From the NCBI RefSeq assembly GCF_011927955.1, contig NZ_JAATJN010000001.1, forward strand, positions 372,001 through 436,000: a stretch of 64,000 bases of DNA. Direction: 5' to 3'. Position 1 is the stretch's first letter, and every line of letters starts with the position of its first letter. Of this stretch, positions 17,560 through 26,012 are shown in pieces. The notes below the pieces were generated by a model that did no database searches, had not been told where the DNA came from, and saw only the letters and a program-made list of their open reading frames with translations. Both the position numbers and the translations under genes were made by a program. Origin of the DNA: Brevibacterium marinum (GTDB taxonomy: Bacteria; Actinomycetota; Actinomycetes; Actinomycetales; Brevibacteriaceae).

Positions 17560-17623
17560 GTTACTCACTTTGCGCTCAAACCATCGGGTTGCAACCCGAT
17601 GGTTTGAGCGCAAAGTGAGTAAC
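17560..17623. repeat. 64-bp perfect palindrome
   Basis: The sequence from 17560 to 17623 equals its own reverse complement: each 32-bp arm begins GTTACTCACTTTGCGC and meets at a central GTTGCAAC with no loop. It starts 27 bp after the dctM stop. As RNA it would form a very stable hairpin, so it may end dctPQM transcription, but no U-tract follows. It could instead be a dispersed palindromic (REP/MITE-like) repeat. Confidence 0.85.
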
Positions 17624-17654
17624 GGCGGTTGGCAGAGGTCGACTTCGGGAGCGT

Positions 17655-17716
17655 GATAAGTCCCCGTCGTGAAGCTTCGACTGAGGATGGGACGGTGCGC
17701 GCGAGATAAGTCCCAT
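17655..17716. repeat. GATAAGTCCC direct repeat and ATGGGAC/GTCCCAT dyad
   Basis: GATAAGTCCC occurs at 17655-17664 and again at 17705-17714. ATGGGAC (17687-17693) and GTCCCAT (17710-17716) form a dyad overlapping the second copy. No gene is visible between the palindrome and the CNNM gene at 17883, so this stretch holds only these short repeats and presumably the CNNM promoter. Confidence 0.4.
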
Positions 17717-17882
17717 GCGCCGGCCCGCCCTCAGCGTTCTGCCAGCTCTTGCCTGGATAATCGGAGTCAGCCGCCTACATGCAGACTTCCGGAAGGAACA
17801 TGGACGACTATCGAAGTCCCGGCTGGGACATCAGCAGCAGTATCAATTCTCAGCAACACCCCGCGCGGGCAGGTGAACTCCG

Positions 17883-19226
17883 TTGACCTGGCTTCTCTCG
17901 CTTCTCGTCGGCCTGCTCGTCGTCCTCCTCATCACTGTTGCCACAGGCTATTTCGTGGCCCAGGAATTCGCCTACATGGCCGTCGACCGTTCCCGACTTG
18001 CCGCCCGCTCGGCCAACGGTGACCGAGCAGCAGAGCGCGCCCAGTCGATCACTCGCCGAACTTCGTTCATGCTCTCGGGCGCCCAGCTGGGCATCACCGT
18101 CACCGGGCTGCTGGTCGGCTATGTCGCCGAGCCCCTCATCGGCACGGCTGTCGGCGAGGCCCTCGGCGGGACATCGATCCCCACTGGCACCGGAATTGCC
18201 ATCGGCACCGTGCTCGCACTGGTCGTGGCGACGATCATCCAGATGGTCTTCGGCGAACTCTTCCCGAAGAATCTCGCGATCGCCCGCCCCGAGCCTCTGG
18301 CCATCTGGCTGGCGCGTTCGACTGCGATCTACCTCGCCGTCTTCGGCTGGCTCATCACGATCTTCGACAAGGCGTCGAACGCCCTGCTGAAGGTCCTCGG
18401 AATCGACCCCGTCCACGATGTCGACCACTCCGCGACCCGCCGCGATCTCAAGCATATCGTCGCCGACTCCCGCCAGAGCGGGGATCTCGTCGACGAGGAT
18501 TCCCTCATCCTCGATCGCATCCTCGACTTTCCGCAGCAGAGCGTCGACCATGCCACTGTGCCCCGTTCTCGAGTCGATGTCATCAGCGAGGACATGCCGC
18601 TTCACCAGGTGCGAACCCTCATGCAGACCGGTCATTCCCGATACCCGGTGCTCAATGCCGCCGAGGAGGTTGTGGGCACGATCGATCTCCTCGACATTCT
18701 CTCCGCCGCCGATGATGACGATCTGCGCCGGCTCCTCAAGGCACCGGTCTTCGTTCCTGAGTCCCTGCCGCTTCCCGATGCCGTGCGCACTCTGACCGAG
18801 GGTCGGGCCCAGATGGGCTGCGTCGTCGATGAGTTCGGCGGCTTCTCCGGCATCATTACGGTGGAGGACCTCGGCGAGGAGCTCGTCGGTGACATTGTCG
18901 ACGAACACGATGATGCGATCGAGGAGATCGTCTCCGCTGATGACGGCACCTGGACGGCTCCCGGGGCGATCCCCCTCGACGAGCTCGGCCGCGCCCTCCA
19001 GCGCGAACTGCCGGTCACCTCGGCGCTGACTCTCTCCGGTCTCGTCATCGAAGAGGCCAGGGGCTTCCCCGCCGTCGGCGATCGGATCGAGATCACTTTG
19101 CCCGTCGACCCTGCTGAGCTGGCCGGCACGGAACCGCCGAGCCTCGTCTTGCTCAATGTCGACGTCCTCGAGGTGAGATCCCACGTGCCCTCCCTGCTTG
19201 GGCTCGGAATCGAGGTGGGACGATGA
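17883..19226 (+). CDS. CNNM/CBS-domain membrane protein (hemolysin C/CorC-like), first of pair
   Basis: A 447-aa protein with an N-terminal CNNM (DUF21) membrane domain of about 190 residues (opening WLLSLLVGLLVVLLI; FVAQEFAYMAVDRSR; VFGELFPKNLAIARPE), two cytoplasmic CBS motifs (about residues 205-330, including TGHSRYPVL and VDEFGGFSGIITVEDL) and a C-terminal CorC/HlyC-type domain. Members are implicated in Mg2+ or other cation efflux and membrane stability. The start is TTG at 17883, 8 bp after an AGGTGA; no ATG or GTG in frame gives the membrane domain. It overlaps the next CNNM gene by ATGA, so both are probably one complex. Confidence 0.88.
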   Translation: MTWLLSLLVGLLVVLLITVATGYFVAQEFAYMAVDRSRLAARSANGDRAAERAQSITRRTSFMLSGAQLGITVTGLLVGYVAEPLIGTAVGEALGGTSIPTGTGIAIGTVLALVVATIIQMVFGELFPKNLAIARPEPLAIWLARSTAIYLAVFGWLITIFDKASNALLKVLGIDPVHDVDHSATRRDLKHIVADSRQSGDLVDEDSLILDRILDFPQQSVDHATVPRSRVDVISEDMPLHQVRTLMQTGHSRYPVLNAAEEVVGTIDLLDILSAADDDDLRRLLKAPVFVPESLPLPDAVRTLTEGRAQMGCVVDEFGGFSGIITVEDLGEELVGDIVDEHDDAIEEIVSADDGTWTAPGAIPLDELGRALQRELPVTSALTLSGLVIEEARGFPAVGDRIEITLPVDPAELAGTEPPSLVLLNVDVLEVRSHVPSLLGLGIEVGR

Positions 19227-20251
19227 GCAATCCCTGGATCATTACCACCCTCACTATCCTCATCATCGGACTGAGTGCATTCTTCGTCGCCGTCGAATTC
19301 GCCCTGATCGCCGCCAAACGCCACCGGCTGGAAGACGCGGCGGCCGACAGCCATTCGGCCCGTGCCGCACTGCGCAGCTCCACCGAGCTCTCCGTCCTCC
19401 TCGCCGGCTCCCAGTTGGGCATCACGGCGTGCACCCTGGCGCTGGGCGCGATCACGAAGCCCGCGGTCCATCACTGGATCACCCCGGTCGCGGATGCTGT
19501 GGGCCTGCCGCTCTGGATCGCCGACCTCACCGGCTTCGTCCTCGCCCTCATCGTCGTCACCTTCCTCCACCTCGTCGTCGGTGAAATGGCGCCGAAGTCG
19601 TGGGCTGTCGCACACCCGGAACGGTCTGCGATCATGCTCGCACTGCCGATGCGGGGGTTCATGTTCCTCACTCGACCTCTGCTCCACGTGCTCAACAATG
19701 CGGCCAACGCCTGCCTGCGGATCGTCGGCGTCGAACCTGTTGACGAGGTCGATCAGGGCCACACCTCGGACGATCTGCGGGAGCTGCTGCGGCATTCGGC
19801 GCAGGCCGGCACCCTCGAACAGGAGTCCTCGGACGCGCTGCTCGGTGCTCTCGAACTCACTCAGCTCAGCCTCGGCGAGCTCGTAGCCGAACGTGAGAAG
19901 CCGACTGCTGTCGGACCGGGAGCGACAGCGGGAGAGGTGCGAAAAGCTTCGCATCGCGATCGTCACCGGCGCATCCTCGTGCACACCACGGGAGGGCAGC
20001 CGCCGACCCACGTCGTCCACGTCCGTGATGTTCTCAGTCTCGATGAGGGAGCTTCCATCACCGAGGTAGCGCGCCCGGTCGAAGCACTGCCGGCAAGCTT
20101 GACCGCTGTCCGTGCGTTCAGTGCGATGAAGGCCGCTGGCACTCAATTGGCGTTGGTCGATCACGCCGATGGCGACCCTACCGTGGTCACGGTCACCGAC
20201 GTGCTCAGCTACCTGCTCTCGACGGGAAGTGTGGAGGGGCGTCGGTCATGA
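19223..20251 (+). CDS. CNNM/CBS-domain membrane protein, second of pair
   Basis: A 342-aa relative of the preceding protein. The N-terminal CNNM domain is clear (LIIGLSAFFVAVEFALIAAKRHR; VVGEMAPKSWAVAHPE near residue 120). The CBS region (about residues 225-335) is weaker and the C-terminal CorC/HlyC domain is missing, making it about 100 residues shorter than its partner. ATG overlaps the TGA of the first gene. Tandem CNNM pairs with one long and one short member are common in Actinobacteria and probably form heterodimers. The ligand is likely Mg2+ or ATP-dependent regulation, by family knowledge. Confidence 0.87.
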   Translation: MSNPWIITTLTILIIGLSAFFVAVEFALIAAKRHRLEDAAADSHSARAALRSSTELSVLLAGSQLGITACTLALGAITKPAVHHWITPVADAVGLPLWIADLTGFVLALIVVTFLHLVVGEMAPKSWAVAHPERSAIMLALPMRGFMFLTRPLLHVLNNAANACLRIVGVEPVDEVDQGHTSDDLRELLRHSAQAGTLEQESSDALLGALELTQLSLGELVAEREKPTAVGPGATAGEVRKASHRDRHRRILVHTTGGQPPTHVVHVRDVLSLDEGASITEVARPVEALPASLTAVRAFSAMKAAGTQLALVDHADGDPTVVTVTDVLSYLLSTGSVEGRRS

Positions 20252-20290
20252 CGCGTCGCGACGCAGACGATACTTCTCGCTCAGCACGGC

Positions 20291-20854
20291 CTACTTGCTC
20301 GTGTGAGGCGTTGGTCCATCCAAGACGCGGTAGGTGGTCTGAACCATCCCGCCGTCGAGTACCGCAGTGCGGACGTGCTCAAGGTCGACATCTCCTCCAA
20401 GCGACCCGAACAGTGATGGCCCCTCTCCGATGAGCACGGGTACGCGGGAGAGCGTGAGCTCATCGACAAGCCTCGCGGCAAGGAACCACCGGATAGTCGC
20501 CCCACCGTCGACGTAGACGCGCCTGCGACCATCCTGCTGGAGCGCGTCAACGGCCGCCTCGGCCGAGCGATGCACGGTGATTCGAGAGTCTGCGTCTGCA
20601 GCGAGGGTCGTGCTGATCACATGGATCGGGTGATCCAGGTATGGCCAATCCTCCTCGGAAGCGATAGCTTCGTAGGTTCTTCGACCCATCACCACCGCGT
20701 CGACAGACTCCACGAAGGGTGTGAAACCCGCATCCCCGGCAGCTTCGCCGCGGCTGGTCAGCCACTCCAAGTCTCCGTCCGGCCGCGCTATGCGGCCGTC
20801 GACGCTCAACCCGAGGAAGACTGCGGCACTGAGAGACTGCTTCGTCGCGGACAT
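20291..20854 (-). CDS. Dihydrofolate-reductase-like (RibD C-terminal) protein
   Basis: A 187-aa protein of the RibD C-terminal/DHFR-like superfamily. It shows the nucleotide-binding opening AAVFLGLSVDGRIARPDGDLEWL, the VDAVVMGRRTYEAI motif near residue 50 and VYVDGGATIRWFLAARLVDELTLSRVPVLIGEG near residue 115. These cytoplasmic proteins use NADPH; most stand-alone members have no known substrate. It converges on the CNNM pair across a 39-bp gap and is not in an operon. Confidence 0.85.
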   Translation of the reverse strand: MSATKQSLSAAVFLGLSVDGRIARPDGDLEWLTSRGEAAGDAGFTPFVESVDAVVMGRRTYEAIASEEDWPYLDHPIHVISTTLAADADSRITVHRSAEAAVDALQQDGRRRVYVDGGATIRWFLAARLVDELTLSRVPVLIGEGPSLFGSLGGDVDLEHVRTAVLDGGMVQTTYRVLDGPTPHTSK

Positions 20855-20954
20855 AAGTCATATGTTCTCAGCCACGAGCGACGACGTTCAAGGAAAAGCT
20901 GGCAGCACTCAGGCACGCCATCTGACGCTCGCAATCAGTTTCAGCCCACCTCTT

Positions 20955-20976
20955 GACTGAGAGTGCACTCTCAGTC
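20955..20976. promoter_or_regulatory. 22-bp perfect palindrome, TetR-type operator over a promoter
   Basis: The arm GACTGAGAGTG is followed immediately by its exact reverse complement, centred on TGCA. A TTGACT hexamer (20954-20959) overlaps its left end, with TAGGTT at 20979-20984 as a poor -10. An ATG follows at 20991, but its frame quickly runs out of phase with the aldo-keto reductase remnant, so the promoter seems to have lost its original gene. Confidence 0.55.
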
Positions 20977-21016
20977 GTAGGTTTACTTCCATGACACAGC
21001 GCCCGGCAGACATCCC

Positions 21017-21595
21017 ATGCCCCGCAGATCCGAGGTGGGCAAGATCCGCCACCTCGGTCTCTCCGAAGTCACGTCCACAGAACTCCGGCGGGCACACAGC
21101 ACCCACCCGATCGCCGCGCTCCAGTCCGAGTGGAACCTGTGGTCACGCGACGTCGAGGATTACGTCGTGCCCGCCTGCGCCGAGCTCGGGGTCGGGTTCG
21201 TTCCCTCCAGTCCCTTGGGTCGTGGATTCCTCACCGGCGCCCTGACCAAGGAGCAGGTCGCGGGTGATTTCCGCGGCGGAACCACGCGTATGGGTGAGGC
21301 GTTCGACGCCAACCAGAAGGTCGTCGATATCGTCGCCGAGGTGGCCCACCATCACGGCGCCACCAACGCTCAGGTGGCGCTGGCGTGGCTCCTCCATCGC
21401 GCTGCCCAGATGGGCGTCAGTACGGTACCGATTCCCGGGTCACGGAAGCCCGAACGTGCCCTGGAGAACCTCGGCGCCGTGGGTCTGCGTCTCGACGCAG
21501 CTGACATGAGGGAACTCGACTCCATCCGATCATTGGTCGAAGGGACGCGCAACATCGTCGACAATCCGACGTGGATCAGCTCCGGGCGAGAGTGA
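21017..21595 (+). pseudogene. 5'-truncated aldo/keto reductase
   Basis: The readable 192 residues match only the C-terminal half of an aldo/keto reductase (about 330 residues when intact): VGKIRHLGLSEV, IAALQSEWNLWSRDVEDYVVPACAELGVGFVPSSPLGRGFLTG and VSTVPIPGSRKPERALENLGAV. The N-terminal half of the barrel, including the catalytic Asp, Tyr, Lys and most of the site, is absent. The 5' end joins directly to a palindrome and a short unrelated reading frame, which looks like a deletion junction. The fragment has no stop inside, so decay is recent, but it cannot make a working reductase. Confidence 0.75.
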
Positions 21596-21613
21596 GCGGG
21601 GCGGGGGTGGGCC

Positions 21614-21708
21614 GATAGCGTTTTTGAAAAGGTAGCGTATGGACATGCAAAAACGTATCGTTTGGAAGCGCAAATTAGTAGTGTAAACGCTCACAAAATG
21701 GTAGCGTA
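21614..21708. repeat. TAGCGT-type short repeats in a low-GC leader
   Basis: GATAGCGTTTTTG (21614-21626) is nearly mirrored by CAAAAACGTATC (21648-21659). GGTAGCGTA occurs twice as a direct repeat (21631-21639 and 21700-21708). The stretch is much less GC-rich than its surroundings and lies just before the AAA ATPase gene, so the repeats may be regulator sites or traces of an integration. Confidence 0.45.
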
Positions 21709-21773
21709 GAGAATCAATGGACCACGTGGAGCGTCCATAAGGTCGCGGCAAACACTCCCAAAGGACATGTTCC

Positions 21774-23024
21774 ATGGAATACCTTTCCCGCACCATTGAT
21801 CTCGAGCTCGATGAACTTTCAGATGAAGCAGCAGCCATAGCGATTGATGGGCCCAAAGGCGTAGGCAAGACCGATACGGCATTGCGACGGGCTGACATCG
21901 CTTGGTACTTGGACGACCCAGCTCAGCGAGATGTTCTTCGATCCGACTTCTCGCTTAAGTCAATCCCTGAAGGCACCGTTCTCCTCGACGAATGGCAGCA
22001 ACTGCCACAGGTCTGGGACTCAGTTCGACGTTCGGTGGACACAGGTGCGCCAAACGGTCGCTTTCTTCTCACAGGCTCCGCATCACCGATCAATGCATCG
22101 GGGACCCACAGTGGCGCCGGACGCATTCTGTCCCTGCGGATGCGACCGATGGGCGTGCACGAACGCGGTCTCGTCACGCCGACGGTCTCGCTGGCACATC
22201 TCCTGTCAGGCCAGCGCAAGCCAGTCAACGGAACATCGACGTTTCTGCTTACCGATTATGCCGACGCCATCGTCTCCAGCGGCTTTCCAGGCATCATGAA
22301 AACTGCTCCACGAGTTCAACGCCGCATGTTGACAGCCTATGTTCAGAGAATCGTCGACAGAGACCTACCGGACCTTGGCTACACCGTCAGGCGTCCAGAA
22401 ACACTCAGACGGTGGCTGGCCGCTTATGCCGCAGCGTCATCGACAACAACATCGTATTCGCGACTGCTCGACACGACTACAGGTGGCGACGGAGCTCAGC
22501 CAGCGAAAACGACCACCATTACCTACAGAGACCATCTCAGCCAACTGTGGCTGCTCGACCCTGTGCCTGGATGGGCACCGACGAACAATCTGAATCGCCG
22601 TTTGCAGCAGGCGCCCAAACACCAGTTGGCCGATCCAGCGCTTGCTGCGAACCTTCTCAGCCAAACTGCCGAGTCTCTCCTATCACCCAAAGGAGCTCAC
22701 CTCGCTGGGCCCTTGTTCGAGTCACTTGCAACGTTAGGCATCCGCGTAATGGCTCAAGCCGCAGAAGCTGCAGTCCGACATCTCCGTCTGTTTAGAGGCG
22801 AGAGAGAAGTCGATCTGATCGTTGAGGGCGCCGACGGCGGAATCCTCGGCATCGAGGTCAAACTGGCGGCCGATGTCTCCGATTCAGATATCAGGCATCT
22901 GCACTGGCTGCGTGAGCAGATACCCGATCAGATCGCCGACCTTGTCGTCATCACGACCGGAGCCGCTGCCTACCGTCGACCCGACGGCATCGCGGTTGTG
23001 CCTCTTGCACTCCTCGGCCCCTGA
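21774..23024 (+). CDS. AAA+ ATPase of the DUF4143 family
   Basis: A 416-aa ATPase of the COG1373/DUF4143 group. Walker A is IAIDGPKGVGKTDTAL (about residues 22-37) and Walker B is GTVLLDEWQQLP near residue 65. A sensor-like FLLTGSASP follows, then a long helical DUF4143 part ending in a nuclease-fold-like REVDLIVEGADGGILGIEVKLAADV region near residue 350. ATG 21774 is preceded by AAAGGA. These ATPases are widespread accessory genes, often linked with mobile DNA; their biochemical role is unknown. It has no evident partner gene here. Its leader and 5' half are less GC-rich than neighbouring genes, consistent with horizontal transfer. Confidence 0.82.
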   Translation: MEYLSRTIDLELDELSDEAAAIAIDGPKGVGKTDTALRRADIAWYLDDPAQRDVLRSDFSLKSIPEGTVLLDEWQQLPQVWDSVRRSVDTGAPNGRFLLTGSASPINASGTHSGAGRILSLRMRPMGVHERGLVTPTVSLAHLLSGQRKPVNGTSTFLLTDYADAIVSSGFPGIMKTAPRVQRRMLTAYVQRIVDRDLPDLGYTVRRPETLRRWLAAYAAASSTTTSYSRLLDTTTGGDGAQPAKTTTITYRDHLSQLWLLDPVPGWAPTNNLNRRLQQAPKHQLADPALAANLLSQTAESLLSPKGAHLAGPLFESLATLGIRVMAQAAEAAVRHLRLFRGEREVDLIVEGADGGILGIEVKLAADVSDSDIRHLHWLREQIPDQIADLVVITTGAAAYRRPDGIAVVPLALLGP

Positions 23025-23026
23025 TC

Positions 23027-24337
23027 TCACCCCATCAGCCCCATCACCGATTCCTTGACCTGGAGCACCGCGAGAAATCCGAAGAGCAGGAAGCAGACGC
23101 TCAGCAGCACATTCGACACTCCCTTGTTCCGCAGCGACTCGGGCACCGACGACCGGTTGAGGATGACCAGCAGCGCAGCGGCGAGCACCGGCAGGATGAA
23201 CGCGCTGATCGCAGCGTAGATGAGGACCAGGGTGACCGGTTGGCCCAGACTCATGATGGCCAGGGTCGCAATGCCGAGGTAGACCAGCGCGCCGCGGAAT
23301 TCGACCGACTTGGCCGACATCTCGAACCTCTCCTCGTCCTGACGAGAGTATCGGCGCAGCACCCGGACGCAGTCGGCGGTGACATAGGCGATGCCGGAGA
23401 ATCCGCCGAGCACACTGGTGTAGACGACGGCGAGGAAGCTGATGAGGAAGACCATCCGACCCACGTCGCCGATGCGGCCCACCAGACTGTCGGCGATGGC
23501 GAACAGTGAGCCGTTGTCGGAGATGGTGAAACCCTGGCCATAGAGGATGAAGGCGCCCACCGCGCTCATGGCCACGGCGAAGACGAACACGAGTCCATAG
23601 CTGACGAACAGGTCGAGGCGGACGACCGGTTTCCACTCGGCACTGCGCCAGGACTTCTCGCGGATCCAATAGGAGTAGGCGAGGATTCCCGTCGCTCCGC
23701 CGACACCGCCGATCAGCGACATGACAGTGATGATCGACCCGTTGGGGAACGTCGGCGCCATGGTCTCGACGGCCACCTCCTGGGCTCCCTGGCCCTGGAA
23801 CACGGAGATGGCGAGGGCGATGATGCCGAAGAACATGAGGACCCCGAAGCCCATCATGGCCTTTTCCACCAGACCGTAGCGTCCGATGCCGACGAGGACG
23901 ACGGCCGAGATCAGGACGACGATCGCGGTCGGCCAGAACGGCAGGACCGGGAAGATGGTCTGCAGAATGTTCGTCGCCACGGCTACGACTCCGGCGCCGA
24001 AGAAGAGACCGACAAGCAGTTCGGCGATGAGGAACACGGCGGGGAAGGTGCGTCCGCCGAAGCTCGTGAGATGTGACAGGAGCGATCGGTCGCCGCTCAT
24101 CTGCAGGCGGGAGACTGCTTCGGAGAGGACGAATTTGAGGATGATGCCGACGGTGAAGACCCAGATCAGAGCGAGACCGTACTCGGCCCCGGAGTTCATC
24201 GTCGTGATCATGTCCGAGGCGCCGACGCTGGCCAGGGCGAGCACGACGCCGGGGCCGATCAGTCGCAGCCGTCCGGTCAGAGATGACGGCGCCGAGGTGG
24301 AGCCGGGGTTGGTCTGCGATGTCGTTTCGGCGGACAT
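23027..24337 (-). CDS. Nramp-related transporter lacking the canonical metal motif
   Basis: A 436-aa membrane protein with about eleven hydrophobic segments and the Nramp outline: LIGPGVVLALASVGASDMITT (helix 1, residues 27-47), FVLSEAVSRLQMSGDRSL after helix 2, and GFSGIAYVTADCVRVL later. Canonical Nramp metal carriers have DPGN in helix 1 and MPH in helix 6. Here helix 1 reads ASDM, losing the Asp and Asn ligands, and helix 6 reads TGILAYSYWIREK. It is therefore probably not a Mn/Fe carrier; Nramp-like proteins of this sort have other or unknown substrates. Start is ATG at 24337. It follows the threonine aldolase on the same strand only if transcription crosses a 179-bp gap. Confidence 0.8.
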   Translation of the reverse strand: MSAETTSQTNPGSTSAPSSLTGRLRLIGPGVVLALASVGASDMITTMNSGAEYGLALIWVFTVGIILKFVLSEAVSRLQMSGDRSLLSHLTSFGGRTFPAVFLIAELLVGLFFGAGVVAVATNILQTIFPVLPFWPTAIVVLISAVVLVGIGRYGLVEKAMMGFGVLMFFGIIALAISVFQGQGAQEVAVETMAPTFPNGSIITVMSLIGGVGGATGILAYSYWIREKSWRSAEWKPVVRLDLFVSYGLVFVFAVAMSAVGAFILYGQGFTISDNGSLFAIADSLVGRIGDVGRMVFLISFLAVVYTSVLGGFSGIAYVTADCVRVLRRYSRQDEERFEMSAKSVEFRGALVYLGIATLAIMSLGQPVTLVLIYAAISAFILPVLAAALLVILNRSSVPESLRNKGVSNVLLSVCFLLFGFLAVLQVKESVMGLMG

Positions 24338-24516
24338 GAGTGGGGTGTGGCTCCTTCACAGGTGTTCGTCGACGTCGGCAGTGGTGTCGTCCGTCCACCA
24401 GTGTGCCCGACACCTCCACATGCCAAGACAGGAGTCTCATCACCTGAGCAGAGAAGCAATTTTCAGATGGTCCGCCTCCAGCAGATCAGTGGCCACAGGT
24501 GGGCAGTGCGCCGGGC

Positions 24517-25539
24517 CTACCGGTCGAAGTACTCCTTGCACGCCCGTCCGACGGACTCGATCGCCTCATCGTCGACGTCGAGGTGTGTGACCCAGCGCAG
24601 GGTTCCGTAGCTGCCGCCGACGATGATGCCGCGATCGACGAGGAATGCGGTGAAGTCATCCATGGCGATTCCCGACGGCGACATGAACACCATGTTGGTG
24701 CGGGCCTGCCCTGCCCCGAGTTCGGGGAACTCATGGAAGATCTCGGCCAATCGAGTCGCCCGGTCATGGTCTTCGCGCAGTCGGCTGACGTTGTTCTCCA
24801 GCGCGTAGATGCCTGCCGCGGCGATCACTCCGGTCTGGCGCATGCCGCCGCCGAGCATCTTGCGAATCCGCCTGGCACGTTCGATCAGCTCCCTGGGGCC
24901 GGCGAGGAGCGAGCCGACGGGTGCGCCGAGCCCTTTCGACAGGCACAGTGAGACCGAATCGAACCGTCGCGCGATCCACGCCGGTTCGCGACCGGTGGCG
25001 ACGGCCGCATTCATCATCCGCGCCCCGTCCAGGTGGGTCGCCAGACCATGGTTGCGGGCCAGGTCGGTCGCTTCGACAAGGTACTCATCGGCCAGACAGC
25101 CCCCGTTGAACGTGTCCTCCAGGGCCAGCAGCCGCGTGATCGGGTTGTGGAAGTCATCGGGTTTGATCGCGGCTGCGATCGTGCTCAGGTCGATGATGCC
25201 ATCGGGGTCGTTCGGCAGGGGTTGGGGCTGGATCGAGCCCAGCACTGCCGCTCCGCCGCCCTCGTTGCGGTAGGCGTGCGCGGCCTGGCCGACGATGAAT
25301 TCGTCTCCGCGTCCGCAGTGGGCCATCAGCCCGGCGAGGTTGGACTGCGTTCCGGTGGGAAAGAGCAGCGCCGCTTCAGCGCCGAGGAGTTCGGCGGTCA
25401 TCGCCTCGAGGCGCTTGGTCGTCGGACAGTCGTCGTAGACCGCATCGCCCACCTCGGCGTCGGCCATGGCACTGCGCATTCCCCGACCGGGGCGGGTGAC
25501 CGTGTCCGAACGAAGATCGGCGTGAGTCATGTGGTCCAT
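24517..25539 (-). CDS. ltaE: Low-specificity threonine aldolase (PLP-dependent)
   Basis: A 340-aa fold-type I PLP enzyme: LRSDTVTRPGRGMRSAMADAEVGDAVYDDCPTTKRLE at the N-terminus, HLDGARMMNAAVATG near residue 165 and the PLP-lysine motif SLCLSKGLGAPVGSLLAG near residue 200. It cleaves threonine/allo-threonine to glycine and acetaldehyde in the cytoplasm. ATG 25539 lies 4 bp after the AhpD-like stop; an ATG three codons later is the alternative. It forms a compact run with the AhpD-like and GNAT genes. Beta-hydroxy amino acids other than threonine are possible substrates. Confidence 0.88.
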   Translation of the reverse strand: MDHMTHADLRSDTVTRPGRGMRSAMADAEVGDAVYDDCPTTKRLEAMTAELLGAEAALLFPTGTQSNLAGLMAHCGRGDEFIVGQAAHAYRNEGGGAAVLGSIQPQPLPNDPDGIIDLSTIAAAIKPDDFHNPITRLLALEDTFNGGCLADEYLVEATDLARNHGLATHLDGARMMNAAVATGREPAWIARRFDSVSLCLSKGLGAPVGSLLAGPRELIERARRIRKMLGGGMRQTGVIAAAGIYALENNVSRLREDHDRATRLAEIFHEFPELGAGQARTNMVFMSPSGIAMDDFTAFLVDRGIIVGGSYGTLRWVTHLDVDDEAIESVGRACKEYFDR

Positions 25540-25543
25540 TCGA

Positions 25544-26011
25544 TCACTGGTCCTTCGCGCCGGCGACCGGGTGGTTGCTTGCGATCGAGATGCGGTTGAA
25601 CGCGTTGATCAGGGTCACGGTCCACTCGATGGCCGCGATCTGCTCGGTGCTCAGGTGCTGCCCCGCCTCGGCGGCGATCTCATCGCGATCGGCCATCTTG
25701 TCGAGGACGGTCAGCGTCTCGGCCAACAGGAGTGCGGATTTCTCGCGCTCGTCGAAGATCTCCGCCTCGCGCCAGCTGGGCAGCACATCGAGTTTGAGCT
25801 GATCGATGCCGGCCTTTCGTGCGGCCGGGGCGTGAACGCTCAGACAGGTCCGGCAGCCGTTGATCTGGGAGACCCTCATGTTGACCAGTTCGATAAGGCC
25901 GTCGTCGAGGCCGGCTGCCCGCGCCGCCTTGCGTGAGGCGGCCGCTGTCTGGGCCATAGCTTTGTAGACCTCGGGGTGGGACTTGTCCATATACGGGCGG
26001 TTCGCGTTCAT
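25544..26011 (-). CDS. AhpD-like carboxymuconolactone decarboxylase-family protein
   Basis: A 155-aa protein with the alkylhydroperoxidase CxxCxxxH motif in NGCRTCLSVHAPAARKAG near residue 60 and the usual helical CMD fold sequence (LIELVNMRVSQI; FDEREKSALLLAETLTVL). It is expected to reduce peroxides with the Cys pair in the cytoplasm. The frame continues upstream to 26089, but the ATG at 26011 begins the domain and follows the GNAT stop codon by 1 bp. Gene order GNAT, AhpD-like, threonine aldolase suggests one transcript. Confidence 0.87.
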   Translation of the reverse strand: MNANRPYMDKSHPEVYKAMAQTAAASRKAARAAGLDDGLIELVNMRVSQINGCRTCLSVHAPAARKAGIDQLKLDVLPSWREAEIFDEREKSALLLAETLTVLDKMADRDEIAAEAGQHLSTEQIAAIEWTVTLINAFNRISIASNHPVAGAKDQ

Positions 26012-26012
26012 G

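Noticed and set aside
17850..19184. Minus-strand open frame across the first CNNM gene
   Set aside because: No recognisable domain and overlaps a clear CNNM/CBS protein entirely.
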